30,363 nt of DNA from a virus. Both the position numbers and the translations under genes were made by a program. Position 1 is the stretch's first letter; every line of letters begins with the position of its first letter. The notes below the pieces were generated by a model. The model saw nothing but the letters and a program-made list of their open reading frames with translations. It was not told the DNA's origin and made no database searches. The stretch lies in the IMG/VR virus record IMGVR_UViG_3300049595_000595, positions 1 to 30,363 of that record. The stretch is one strand, 5' to 3'. Positions 20,718 through 27,933 of this stretch are shown here, one piece after another.

Positions 20718-20895
20718 CTAGTTTATCAATTTTTTTCGCGTAGTAACGAATCGCAAACAAGCCCGATACAATACCAACAATAGCCAAAACAAGCGAAAAC
20801 AAAGGTTGCCAAGTAGCCGCAAAATGTAAGACAGCAGACGAGCAAGAGATGCCCGTCGCGATGTTAGCGATTGTATCGTTCTCAAATTGTCTCAT
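20704..20895 (-). CDS. Small membrane protein, holin candidate (63 aa)
   Basis: I chose ATG 20895 (MRQFENDTIANIATGISCSS), 14 bases inside the end of the coiled-coil gene. Two hydrophobic segments follow, about residues 8-28 and a stronger one, PLFSLVLAIVGIVSGLFAIRYY, then a charged end (KKIDKLDGKV). Length, topology and charged tail fit small holins. The 54-residue protein is an alternative; the two might act as holin and antiholin. Confidence 0.5.
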   Translation of the reverse strand: MRQFENDTIANIATGISCSSAVLHFAATWQPLFSLVLAIVGIVSGLFAIRYYAKKIDKLDGKV

Positions 20896-21022
20896 CGCTT
20901 GACGCAACAGGTTTCAAGGCGTTCTCATACGCATTGATTAGAACTTTGACTTCGTCAAGTTGCATCAACAAACTCGCTTCTTGTTGTTTGAGTTGCTCTA
21001 ATCGTTGTTGCAAATGTTCCAT
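20882..21022 (-). CDS. Small coiled-coil protein (46 aa)
   Basis: A 46-residue frame from ATG 21022, sharing its A with the stop of the preceding gene (TAATG). Nearly the whole length, EHLQQRLEQLKQQEASLLMQ and onward, is a coiled coil with Leu heptads. It may hold a tail fibre or membrane protein together as an oligomer. No family recognised. Confidence 0.5.
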   Translation of the reverse strand: MEHLQQRLEQLKQQEASLLMQLDEVKVLINAYENALKPVASSDETI

Positions 21023-21279
21023 TATGCTTCTTCGGTTGCGGGTTCTTCGGTCACAACGGGTGCGGGTGCAATACTCCAAGTGTATGAAGCGATGTTTGCG
21101 TAGTAGGTATCAACGCCCAAAACTTCATCCGCAGTTGGGTCGTTTACTGCCAACACACCACGCCAAAAACTTGATGCGATTACAACACCGTCTTTTACAA
21201 CATCCGTAGTTTTACGAACTTCAATCGAACCATCGGCTTTTACATTGAAAGCACTAATGTAAGTTATTTCTTCTATCAT
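21022..21279 (-). CDS. Small tail-fibre-associated protein (85 aa)
   Basis: An 85-residue acidic protein: MIEEITYISAFNVKADGSIE, then RKTTDVVKDGVVIASSFWRG, ending in a Pro/Glu/Ala tail (VVTEEPATEEA). I recall very similar proteins beside tail-fibre genes in aquatic phages, including cyanophages, with unknown function. Base and codon use differ from the core genome, in step with the next three genes, suggesting a shared foreign cassette. Confidence 0.6.
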   Translation of the reverse strand: MIEEITYISAFNVKADGSIEVRKTTDVVKDGVVIASSFWRGVLAVNDPTADEVLGVDTYYANIASYTWSIAPAPVVTEEPATEEA

Positions 21280-21297
21280 AATTTTTATTTTTTAAGG

Positions 21298-22299
21298 TTA
21301 TACAAAGTAAGTTAATGTTCCAACAAAAGAATCACCATTTGTCAAAACTTTATCGTTATCATATCTACGCAATATTCCTTGTGTGCTATTTGAAAACGCT
21401 AACCATTGCCACATCTTACCACTATTCGTTGCTTCTCTTACAGCCCCCAATGCTAACGGTGATGAAGTTTGTGATGTAAACGGATAACCTGTAATTTCGT
21501 CAATTTCTGCTAATAAGGTTGTCGTAAAAGTTATACGCATTGTAAGAGTTACAACTTTGCCAATTTTGGTATAACTTCCACTTGATGTATATGCTGAAAC
21601 ACTACCCGAATTTAATGTGAAGTTAGGCGTCCAAGTCCCCTCCTCGTAATCATCAAGGGCGTTTGCGGCTGCGGTGTCGCCGTTGAATGTTACTCCGTTT
21701 GCAGTAATGCGGAAACGCTCGGTTGCACCCTGAGCGGAAAACAATATATCCCCCGATGAGCGTATACCTAATTGAGTTGTAGCACCTCCCGAAATGCAAC
21801 TACCCGATCCGATAATTCCTACTGTATCATTATATCTAAAAAAACTTGCTGTGGAAATGTTAATACTACCAATAACATCTAACTTTTCAACAGGCGAACT
21901 CGTGCCTATGCCTACATTTCCTGATGCGTCAATACGCATTGCTTCGGTCGTTCCCGATTGAAAGATAAGGTTGTTTGAACCTGCTGCGCTATAAATCAAA
22001 CCCCGTTGAGTAGAACCCTCTTTGAAGTACAACAACGGTGAACGATTGGATGTTGATGCCAATACTACTTCGGCATTGCCGTCATTGCTACTTGCCAAGA
22101 AACGGCTCGCAACATCAAGGGTGGCAGCAGGAGATGAGTTGCCAATACCAACTTGTGTAGTTGACATTGCCAATGGTGAATCATTGCCCAATCCATCACT
22201 TAATACTTTTGCCGTTGCACTTAACGGACCATTATCGCCTACCTTTATCAAGGCATCGTATGTTGTTGCGGGGGTTAACCCAGTTAATGAAGTTCCCAT
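21298..22299 (-). CDS. Tail fibre / receptor-binding protein
   Basis: A 333-residue protein from ATG 22299 (MGTSLTGLTPATTYDALIKV). It holds pseudo-repeated beta-solenoid units such as TTQVGIGNSSPAATLDVASR and SGNVGIGTSSPVEKLDVIGS, then YEEGTWTPNFTLNSGSVSAY and SYTKIGKVVTLTMRIT, a C-terminal domain common at the ends of phage fibres. It probably recognises the host surface. The GIGTSSPxxxLDV repeat is typical of fibres in aquatic phages. The only GATC I found in the window lies in this gene (21806-21809). An exchangeable host-range gene is likely. Confidence 0.8.
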   Translation of the reverse strand: MGTSLTGLTPATTYDALIKVGDNGPLSATAKVLSDGLGNDSPLAMSTTQVGIGNSSPAATLDVASRFLASSNDGNAEVVLASTSNRSPLLYFKEGSTQRGLIYSAAGSNNLIFQSGTTEAMRIDASGNVGIGTSSPVEKLDVIGSINISTASFFRYNDTVGIIGSGSCISGGATTQLGIRSSGDILFSAQGATERFRITANGVTFNGDTAAANALDDYEEGTWTPNFTLNSGSVSAYTSSGSYTKIGKVVTLTMRITFTTTLLAEIDEITGYPFTSQTSSPLALGAVREATNSGKMWQWLAFSNSTQGILRRYDNDKVLTNGDSFVGTLTYFV

Positions 22300-22301
22300 A
22301 T

Positions 22302-22427
22302 TTATAAGTTCCAAAATTCGTTAATAGTTTCCCACTTCTCGGTGATAAGTTGCCATTGACGAGTGCCAACTGCAAACCCATATTGAGAGCGATTAATTCC
22401 AACGCCTAATCCTATGCCTTGTCTCAT
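22302..22427 (-). CDS. Small hypothetical protein (41 aa) between fibre genes
   Basis: A 41-residue frame from ATG 22427 to TAA 22302, filling the gap between two fibre-associated genes with one-base and two-base spacing. MRQGIGLGVGINRSQYGFAV is followed by a Trp-rich end (QWQLITEKWETINEFWNL). Function unknown; the tight spacing supports translation. Confidence 0.5.
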   Translation of the reverse strand: MRQGIGLGVGINRSQYGFAVGTRQWQLITEKWETINEFWNL

Positions 22428-22428
22428 A

Positions 22429-22689
22429 TTAATATCCGATTACTGAACCAGCAGAGATGACAAAGCCCGTGATTTTTGAAGAACCACCAGCGGGAAGATA
22501 TGCACCTTGCACAAAAGTGATTGATGTCATTCCACGACTTGAGAGTACATTCACTCCGTCAACGCTGAATGATGTGAACACGGTGTTCTCTTGAACAACA
22601 AGAGCGGAATATCCGACTCCTGTCACCGTTGATGCGGAATGATACTTGAAGCCATCGCCACCAGCGATAATACTTGTTGAGTTGCTCAT
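22429..22689 (-). CDS. Small structural protein (86 aa), fibre cassette
   Basis: An 86-residue Ser/Gly/Val-rich protein (MSNSTSIIAGGDGFKYHSAS, YLPAGGSSKITGFVISAGSV) with beta-strand character, overlapping the preceding gene as ATGA. I recall similar short proteins in fibre regions of aquatic phages. It may be a decoration or fibre-attachment protein; no catalytic motif is seen. Confidence 0.6.
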   Translation of the reverse strand: MSNSTSIIAGGDGFKYHSASTVTGVGYSALVVQENTVFTSFSVDGVNVLSSRGMTSITFVQGAYLPAGGSSKITGFVISAGSVIGY

Positions 22690-23015
22690 TGTATGTAGAT
22701 TTTTTCTGTTAAAGTTGGAGTGTATTGTGTACTAGAAGTTGTTGTTTCTACTTTGAGAATACCTGTTTCGCAAAGAATGCCACCGCTTGTAGAGACGCTA
22801 TATTCGTGTTCTCCTTCTAGAAGTGTAGCAGTTGTACCCTCGACAAATTGAAATTGATTGTAACGCTCTTTGTGCGTTGATACGTCAGTCAAAGTGCGAG
22901 TGACTTGTGTGAATGTTTGACGATGCGTAAAAGTAAAAACATAAGTCAAAGCACTTGCAATCTCTGTGAGAGTTAAGTACCAATACTTTGTTTGACCTTT
23001 ATTGATTGTTAGCAT
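22686..23015 (-). CDS. Fibre-region structural protein (109 aa)
   Basis: A 109-residue beta-rich protein starting MLTINKGQTKYWYLTLTEIA, with an EGEHEYSVSTSGGILCETGI region that resembles a strand-rich adaptor seen at the head of fibre modules in Bacteroidota phages (recalled). GCTATTT lies seven bases before the ATG. It is the first gene after the terminator at 23049-23076, so it probably has its own transcription start or depends on readthrough. Confidence 0.6.
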   Translation of the reverse strand: MLTINKGQTKYWYLTLTEIASALTYVFTFTHRQTFTQVTRTLTDVSTHKERYNQFQFVEGTTATLLEGEHEYSVSTSGGILCETGILKVETTTSSTQYTPTLTEKIYIQ

Positions 23016-23048
23016 CGTAAATAAATAGCAACGTCAAAATCTTGTAAC

Positions 23049-23076
23049 AAAAAAGAGAGCGTCTTTCAACGCCCTC
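23049..23076 (-). terminator. Intrinsic terminator after the capsid/tail-tube block
   Basis: On the minus strand GAGGGCGT (23076-23069), loop TGAAAG and ACGCTCTC (23062-23055) form an eight-pair stem with one G-U pair, followed by TTTTTT (23054-23049). It ends transcripts of the capsid and tail-tube-like genes. Confidence 0.85.
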
Positions 23077-23120
23077 CTTTTGAAAACTAATATGAAATCA
23101 AGAACAACTACAAATATACA

Positions 23121-23627
23121 TTAAATACCTAACGCAGTCACTACGCTAGATTGTAATTTGTAAGGTGCTTCTGCTTCGATTGCTGACAAAGTCACTTCGT
23201 AACCATTTGAATCACCCATAGCCGTTCCGCTATTTGCAACCATTGCAGTCACGTCGCATCCGTATTCGTTACCTACTAACCAATAAGCGTCGTTGTTGTC
23301 ACGTACGATAGTGTACGTGCGACCTTGTGCGAGAAGTTTCATCTCGTTTCTTTTGCTAGTAGACAAGCGACGCAATTTGAATGCTACGTCACATTGATTG
23401 AAAGTAGTACCATTCTCGACGCTCACGTTTGTAGTGTTTGTCAAAGAACCTGTACCTTTAGGCAATTCGTAGTCATAAACGTCACCACTTGCGACGGTGG
23501 TTGCAGTAACTTCGCCACTCGCAATAGTGAACTTTGAAGCAGTCCACGAAATCAAGTGGATGCTCTTAATACCTCCGATTGCATCTTTGCAATCTAGAGT
23601 GAAACCTTGAGTGAGAAGACAAGCCAT
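23121..23627 (-). CDS. Tail tube / major tail protein candidate (168 aa)
   Basis: A 168-residue protein starting MACLLTQGFTLDCKDAIGGI, with KSIHLISWTASKF and later KNEMKLLAQGRTYTIVRDNN-like content (RNEMKLLAQGRTYTIV). I recall this N-terminus in Bacteroidota phages as an abundant virion protein, often annotated as tail tube or structural. It comes 13 bases after the major capsid gene and is followed by a strong terminator, the usual setting for an abundant structural protein. Size is right for a siphovirus tube subunit. Confidence 0.65.
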   Translation of the reverse strand: MACLLTQGFTLDCKDAIGGIKSIHLISWTASKFTIASGEVTATTVASGDVYDYELPKGTGSLTNTTNVSVENGTTFNQCDVAFKLRRLSTSKRNEMKLLAQGRTYTIVRDNNDAYWLVGNEYGCDVTAMVANSGTAMGDSNGYEVTLSAIEAEAPYKLQSSVVTALGI

Positions 23628-23640
23628 TGTTTATGATAGA

Positions 23641-24570
23641 TTAGAGGGTGAAATATACAACTTCGCTAGGGTAAGCAACTTGAACACCATACTTGAAAGT
23701 AGTACGGAAACGAACTTCGTCGTTGTCCTCAGAGTACCACAATTTGTATGACTCTTCTTCGTTTGCTAAGTCAGTACCTACAAAGAAGTTGCTCAAAGAA
23801 CCTGCAACGATTTTGCTAGTACCACTCAAACCACCGACAGCAATCAACTTCATATTTGTACCGGGATAAATCATTTCCATTGCTTCACTTGCTTCAACAG
23901 CGTAGTGGAACAAGTTAGCGTTCTTCAAGTTAACCAACATCAATTTGAAAGCATCAACACCGATGAAGCAAACCAAGTCAGACTTTGTAGCAACACGAGC
24001 AGGAATGTTCGCGTAAACTTGGTCTAAGATGTCGTCGATATTTGCGCTAGTGATAGAAGCAAAAGCAGTTGGTGCAGAGTTAGCCAATGTTGGAGAAGCG
24101 GCCGCAATGATTTTGTTAAAACCATCAAAACGATTCAAGTTAGGGTTACCACTTGCAGTGTCACCTTGCCACATAGCAATCTCGATGTTCTCAGCGATGA
24201 CAGCAGATTTCTCAGAACCGATTTGCTCTTCGAAAGGAATCATAGTAGGAGAACCTGCCATAATTTGAGTTTGCATCCACTTTGCTTCAAGAGTCTTAGG
24301 ACACAAAGTCTCTTCAACTTTAACAGCACCAACGGTGATGTTTCTTTGAGTGAAAGTAGTAGCACCACTTGGATTGTAACCACAGCCGTCGGCTTGGAAG
24401 AAAACGGTAGAAGCCAACAAGTTCAAAGAAGCAGATGACTTAACACCTACTTGTACTTGACCGGCAGTTTGCAAGGTTGATGCGGTTTTAGAACCGAACA
24501 ACGCTTTTACCAACAAGTCAGTTGACTGCTCGTTGGTGTAATTGTTCAAGGAAGATACAACGAATGACAT
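23641..24570 (-). CDS. Major capsid protein
   Basis: A 309-residue protein starting MSFVVSSLNNYTNEQSTDLL, with VFFQADGCGYNPSGATTFTQ and FEEQIGSEKSAVIAENIEIA, and an Asn/Ala-rich central region. It is preceded by a protease and a scaffold-like gene and followed by a tail-tube candidate, as expected for a HK97-fold capsid gene. I recall close relatives in Bacteroidota phages. Codon use is the most optimised in the window (AAC, AAG, GGT), as expected for very high expression. The leader is a run of A and T with no Shine-Dalgarno. Confidence 0.85.
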   Translation of the reverse strand: MSFVVSSLNNYTNEQSTDLLVKALFGSKTASTLQTAGQVQVGVKSSASLNLLASTVFFQADGCGYNPSGATTFTQRNITVGAVKVEETLCPKTLEAKWMQTQIMAGSPTMIPFEEQIGSEKSAVIAENIEIAMWQGDTASGNPNLNRFDGFNKIIAAASPTLANSAPTAFASITSANIDDILDQVYANIPARVATKSDLVCFIGVDAFKLMLVNLKNANLFHYAVEASEAMEMIYPGTNMKLIAVGGLSGTSKIVAGSLSNFFVGTDLANEEESYKLWYSEDNDEVRFRTTFKYGVQVAYPSEVVYFTL

Positions 24571-24596
24571 AGTATTTTTTTTGTTTTTTTATTTGT

Positions 24597-25151
24597 TTAT
24601 TTTTTCAATGCGTTTGCAAATTTCTTCAAGTTCTCAAATTGAGACTCAGTCTTTGTAGGCGCGTGTGGTTTCTTAGTAGGCTCGTCGCTAGGCAAGTCAA
24701 GAACTTTCTCAACCAATTCAACGACTTTAGACATCGCTTCTTTGTGAGATACTCTCTCAGCAACCAAAGACTCGATAGAAGCAGTCAAAGCGGAGATTTT
24801 AGACTCAAGACTTTCTACTACTTCGTTGAAGTGAGATACGGTTGCGAACTCTTCAGTCGCTACAACTTCGATTTCGATTTCAGGTACTTCGATTTCGGGC
24901 TTTACGATTTCTGTCACAATTCCATCAAGAGTAGTGACAAGAGTACCATCTTCAAGTTCGTGAGTTGCGTTTGGTGCAGGAATATCGCCCTCAGCAGTTT
25001 CTACCATTACGATAGTACCTACTGACAACTCGCCTTCCCATTTTACGATTGTACCATCTTTCAACATCGCTGTGTCGAAAGAGATACTTTTTTCTTCTTC
25101 AAATCCCAACAATGTGCGGACTTGCTTCAAAGTTTCTTTTGCGTTCATCAT
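24597..25151 (-). CDS. Scaffold-like capsid assembly protein
   Basis: A 184-residue, very acidic protein. ATG 25151 or 25148 are both possible (MMNAKETLKQVRTLLGFEEE); the open frame upstream has poor starts. It carries Glu/Val-rich repeats (VKPEIEVPEIEIEVVATEEF), a coiled coil near residues 110-160 (NEVVESLESKISALTASIES) and a basic end (FENLKKFANALKK). Acidic, helical proteins with a basic C-terminus between the protease and the major capsid protein are typically scaffolds that bind the capsid protein through that end. Confidence 0.75.
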   Translation of the reverse strand: MMNAKETLKQVRTLLGFEEEKSISFDTAMLKDGTIVKWEGELSVGTIVMVETAEGDIPAPNATHELEDGTLVTTLDGIVTEIVKPEIEVPEIEIEVVATEEFATVSHFNEVVESLESKISALTASIESLVAERVSHKEAMSKVVELVEKVLDLPSDEPTKKPHAPTKTESQFENLKKFANALKK

Positions 25152-25185
25152 AGTAAAATATATTTTTTGTTTTTGTGTTGCAATT

Positions 25186-26193
25186 TTATTGACCATCCCA
25201 TTGAGACAAGATGCGCTTGAGTTGCTCGATGACTTGTAAGTCTTCGTTGAGTTCGCTTACAAAATCAAAGACACCTTCGACAGAGAAGCCCTTGAACTCT
25301 CCTGCTTTGACTTTTGCCCACACGTCATCATTGTCTATTAAGTAAGAGACAAACCACGAGCCGTCTGCTACGTCATCATAGCCTTTTGGAGGCATAACAC
25401 CTCTTTCTCTGTCGACTATGTAAGACTCGAACAAAGACACACCTTCTTCGATTGGTGTTTTGTGATGTGCGTTGACGCTGTCGTACTTGTTTGAACGCGC
25501 CCACTTTTTGGCAATCTTGAAGATAGACTCTTTGTCAAACACGACGTAGTACTCACCACGAATAGCGTCACGACGATAGATAGGCATATCTGCAATCATA
25601 GCAACACCACTCACGATGCGCTTCTCTTCGTCTTGAATAGAGAACTTCTCGCTCTTTAAGTCTAGAACTTTTTCACAATAGCGTAGCATTTCATCGCCAC
25701 CCCATAGCAAGTACGAGATAGTGCCACACGCTTCTGTATCATTTGCGTTGTAGTATGTTTTCGCTCTAGACAAGTACGAATAAGTACGCTTGATAGTTTC
25801 AAGTGACAAATTGTCGCGATTGATTAATTGATTGGCTCTTGCTTTGCCCACTAGCGTTGCACACTTGTTGTCAACTTTCTCGTTTAAGTCGATACCACGT
25901 TGAGCGTTGTCGATTGCGCCTTGTGGATAGTCTTCAAAGAATGTTTGTTTGTCTTGATACATAGCGTAGCAGATTGCGACTGCTTGTTCGTTGTCTTTGC
26001 CCTCATTAACCATTACAGGTATACAACGCGCAACAAACTCTTCTTCGCTCTCATTTGCTTGTGGTTCTACAAACTCTTGATTGAATGCTTGAAAGTCTCT
26101 CTCGACTGCCGGTGCTTCAACAAGCGACACAAAGTCAATGCCTGTTTCTTCGTCAAACTCGTTGATGTCTAGTCGATAGATAGGTAGATTCAT
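25186..26193 (-). CDS. XkdF-like prohead protease with N-terminal extension
   Basis: A 335-residue protein. Residues about 190-320 match the XkdF-type capsid protease region: RIVSGVAMIADMPIYRRDAI, YYVVFDKESIFKIAKKW, then ESYIVDRERG and KVKAGEFKGFSVEGVF. The N-terminal 170 residues hold EEFVARCIPVMVNEGKDNEQ, AVAICYAMY, a stretch often seen at the front of such proteins in Bacteroidota phages. This protease trims scaffold and capsid proteins during maturation. GCTATTT lies six bases before ATG 26193, inside the end of the tape measure gene. Confidence 0.8.
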   Translation of the reverse strand: MNLPIYRLDINEFDEETGIDFVSLVEAPAVERDFQAFNQEFVEPQANESEEEFVARCIPVMVNEGKDNEQAVAICYAMYQDKQTFFEDYPQGAIDNAQRGIDLNEKVDNKCATLVGKARANQLINRDNLSLETIKRTYSYLSRAKTYYNANDTEACGTISYLLWGGDEMLRYCEKVLDLKSEKFSIQDEEKRIVSGVAMIADMPIYRRDAIRGEYYVVFDKESIFKIAKKWARSNKYDSVNAHHKTPIEEGVSLFESYIVDRERGVMPPKGYDDVADGSWFVSYLIDNDDVWAKVKAGEFKGFSVEGVFDFVSELNEDLQVIEQLKRILSQWDGQ

Positions 26194-26208
26194 AGTCTTA
26201 AATAGCGT

Positions 26209-27933
26209 TTATTTGACAATAGATACTTTTTTGTTGTTCGATACTTGTTGTTGAGTGCGCGTGATGTCGCCTTCTAGAACGTATACTCGTTGTTGTTGAG
26301 TGAGTTGTTCGTTGCCTCCTTGTTGAAGTAGAGACGATGTCGTTTGTGGTGCGCTCATTTGTGGTACACCACCACCACTTTGTTGAGTTGCTTGTTGTGA
26401 ATTGAACTTTGTTGCTTTAAGTTTTGCTATTTGAGCGGCACCAAATGCACCTGCGAGACTTGCTTGAATGAAAGGGTAAGCAGGAACGGCAAGAGTAATC
26501 GGTGAATCTTGCGCAGTCTTGAACGCGTTTTGTACACCCTCGATTGTTGCCATAATAGTCGACGCAATCTTCATCGCTTTAGAGAAGTTAAATGCTCTCT
26601 TTTGTGACTCTTCGTCTTTACGTGCAAAAGTCTCAGCGAGTTCTGCGCTTACATCAAAGAACCCTTGAGCAAAGTCAATCAACTCATCATAGTGCGCTTT
26701 CACTAGAAGCGCGTATTTTTCTTGCTCTGTGTATTCTCTGCGATAGCGTTGTACACTCAACGTAGTCTTTTGCGCTTCTTTGAACTCGTGGTCAAAGATT
26801 TCTCTGTTAATACCTTTTTGAACATTCTTCAAATCTTTCTCGCGCAATTCTTGACGCTTGTAGTTGTATATGTTCTCAAGTACGAGAAGTGCTTCTTGAT
26901 TGTCTGCGTATTGCTTACGTGAGTTTGCGTACCATTGTTGCAGACCTAGTATCTCTTTGTTTGCTTCGTCTGCTTGAAGCATTCTCAACTCTTGATTCAA
27001 CGTACGAACTGCATCGCGACGCTCTTTTGCTCTGTCACTTGCTTCTTTTGCTCTGTCTGCGTTGTACTTCTTCTCGTCTTCTGCAAGAATAGCGAGAGCG
27101 TTCTTTGAGTCTAGTATGATTTTGCCCCATTCTTTCTCCTTATTCTTGCCGTAGTTTCTACGTGCTTGAGCAAGTTCGTTGTCTAGTTTCTCACGTTGCT
27201 TCGTAAACGCACCAACTTCGTCACCTCTCGCTTTCAAGAGTGCAATTTCTCTGTCTAGTTGCTCGTTGTTTTTTTCAGTTGCTTTGTTGTACTTCTCAAG
27301 AGCGCGTTCACTTGCGCTTGTGATGCCTACAAAGTCTGTAAATTTCTGTACAAGACCACCGATAAAAGTAGCAAACGTAGACAATCCGGGAAGTAAGCCC
27401 ATCACTGCGCTTTTTAGTTTGTCAAAATTTGCAATGATAAGAGTCAACGCAATACCAATGACACCAAACGCAAGAGTCGACATACGACCTAGAGATTGAA
27501 ACGCTTGAATCACACCACCTTTAATGTTCTTCGCTATCGCTGTAAATTGTTGTTGTATTTTGCCAAGTCCTTCGAGTCCGTCAGCAAGTGCCATCGCGCC
27601 TTGAAGTTTGACCATCGTCTTTTGCAAGTCTTCGCTCTCGCTACCGAATAGAGCCATTGCACCTTGAGCGGCTTGAAAACCACGAGCGACACCTTGTACG
27701 ATTGTTTGTACTTGAGCGAACTTGTCGGGATTGACAGCGGAGACTCGGTCATTGAAGTCTTCCATTCTGTCGCGCAGTTTTGCAAGTTTCTTCTCCGCTT
27801 CGACTGCTTCAGGCGAAAACTCGCCAAAAGTTCGAACTGCTTCTTGTGCTTCTATCGTCGCTTGACGAATCTCGCCTTTGAATCCTTTGAGATTCGATTT
27901 GACTTCTAGTTCTACGGTTGATTTTATTGCCAT
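26209..27933 (-). CDS. Tape measure protein
   Basis: A 574-residue protein, mostly helical, with extended coiled coils (LKGFKGEIRQATIEAQEAVR, AEKKLAKLRDRMEDFNDRVS) and hydrophobic segments at about residues 150-200 (TLAFGVIGIALTLIIANFDK, FATFIGGLVQKFTDFVG). It ends in a Gln-rich tail. The tape measure sets tail length, usually near 1.5 angstrom per residue, so a tail near 85 nm would be expected; that is an estimate. It overlaps the large tail gene (TAATG). The tail chaperone pair is not its immediate neighbour, unlike lambda. Confidence 0.8.
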   Translation of the reverse strand: MAIKSTVELEVKSNLKGFKGEIRQATIEAQEAVRTFGEFSPEAVEAEKKLAKLRDRMEDFNDRVSAVNPDKFAQVQTIVQGVARGFQAAQGAMALFGSESEDLQKTMVKLQGAMALADGLEGLGKIQQQFTAIAKNIKGGVIQAFQSLGRMSTLAFGVIGIALTLIIANFDKLKSAVMGLLPGLSTFATFIGGLVQKFTDFVGITSASERALEKYNKATEKNNEQLDREIALLKARGDEVGAFTKQREKLDNELAQARRNYGKNKEKEWGKIILDSKNALAILAEDEKKYNADRAKEASDRAKERRDAVRTLNQELRMLQADEANKEILGLQQWYANSRKQYADNQEALLVLENIYNYKRQELREKDLKNVQKGINREIFDHEFKEAQKTTLSVQRYRREYTEQEKYALLVKAHYDELIDFAQGFFDVSAELAETFARKDEESQKRAFNFSKAMKIASTIMATIEGVQNAFKTAQDSPITLAVPAYPFIQASLAGAFGAAQIAKLKATKFNSQQATQQSGGGVPQMSAPQTTSSLLQQGGNEQLTQQQRVYVLEGDITRTQQQVSNNKKVSIVK

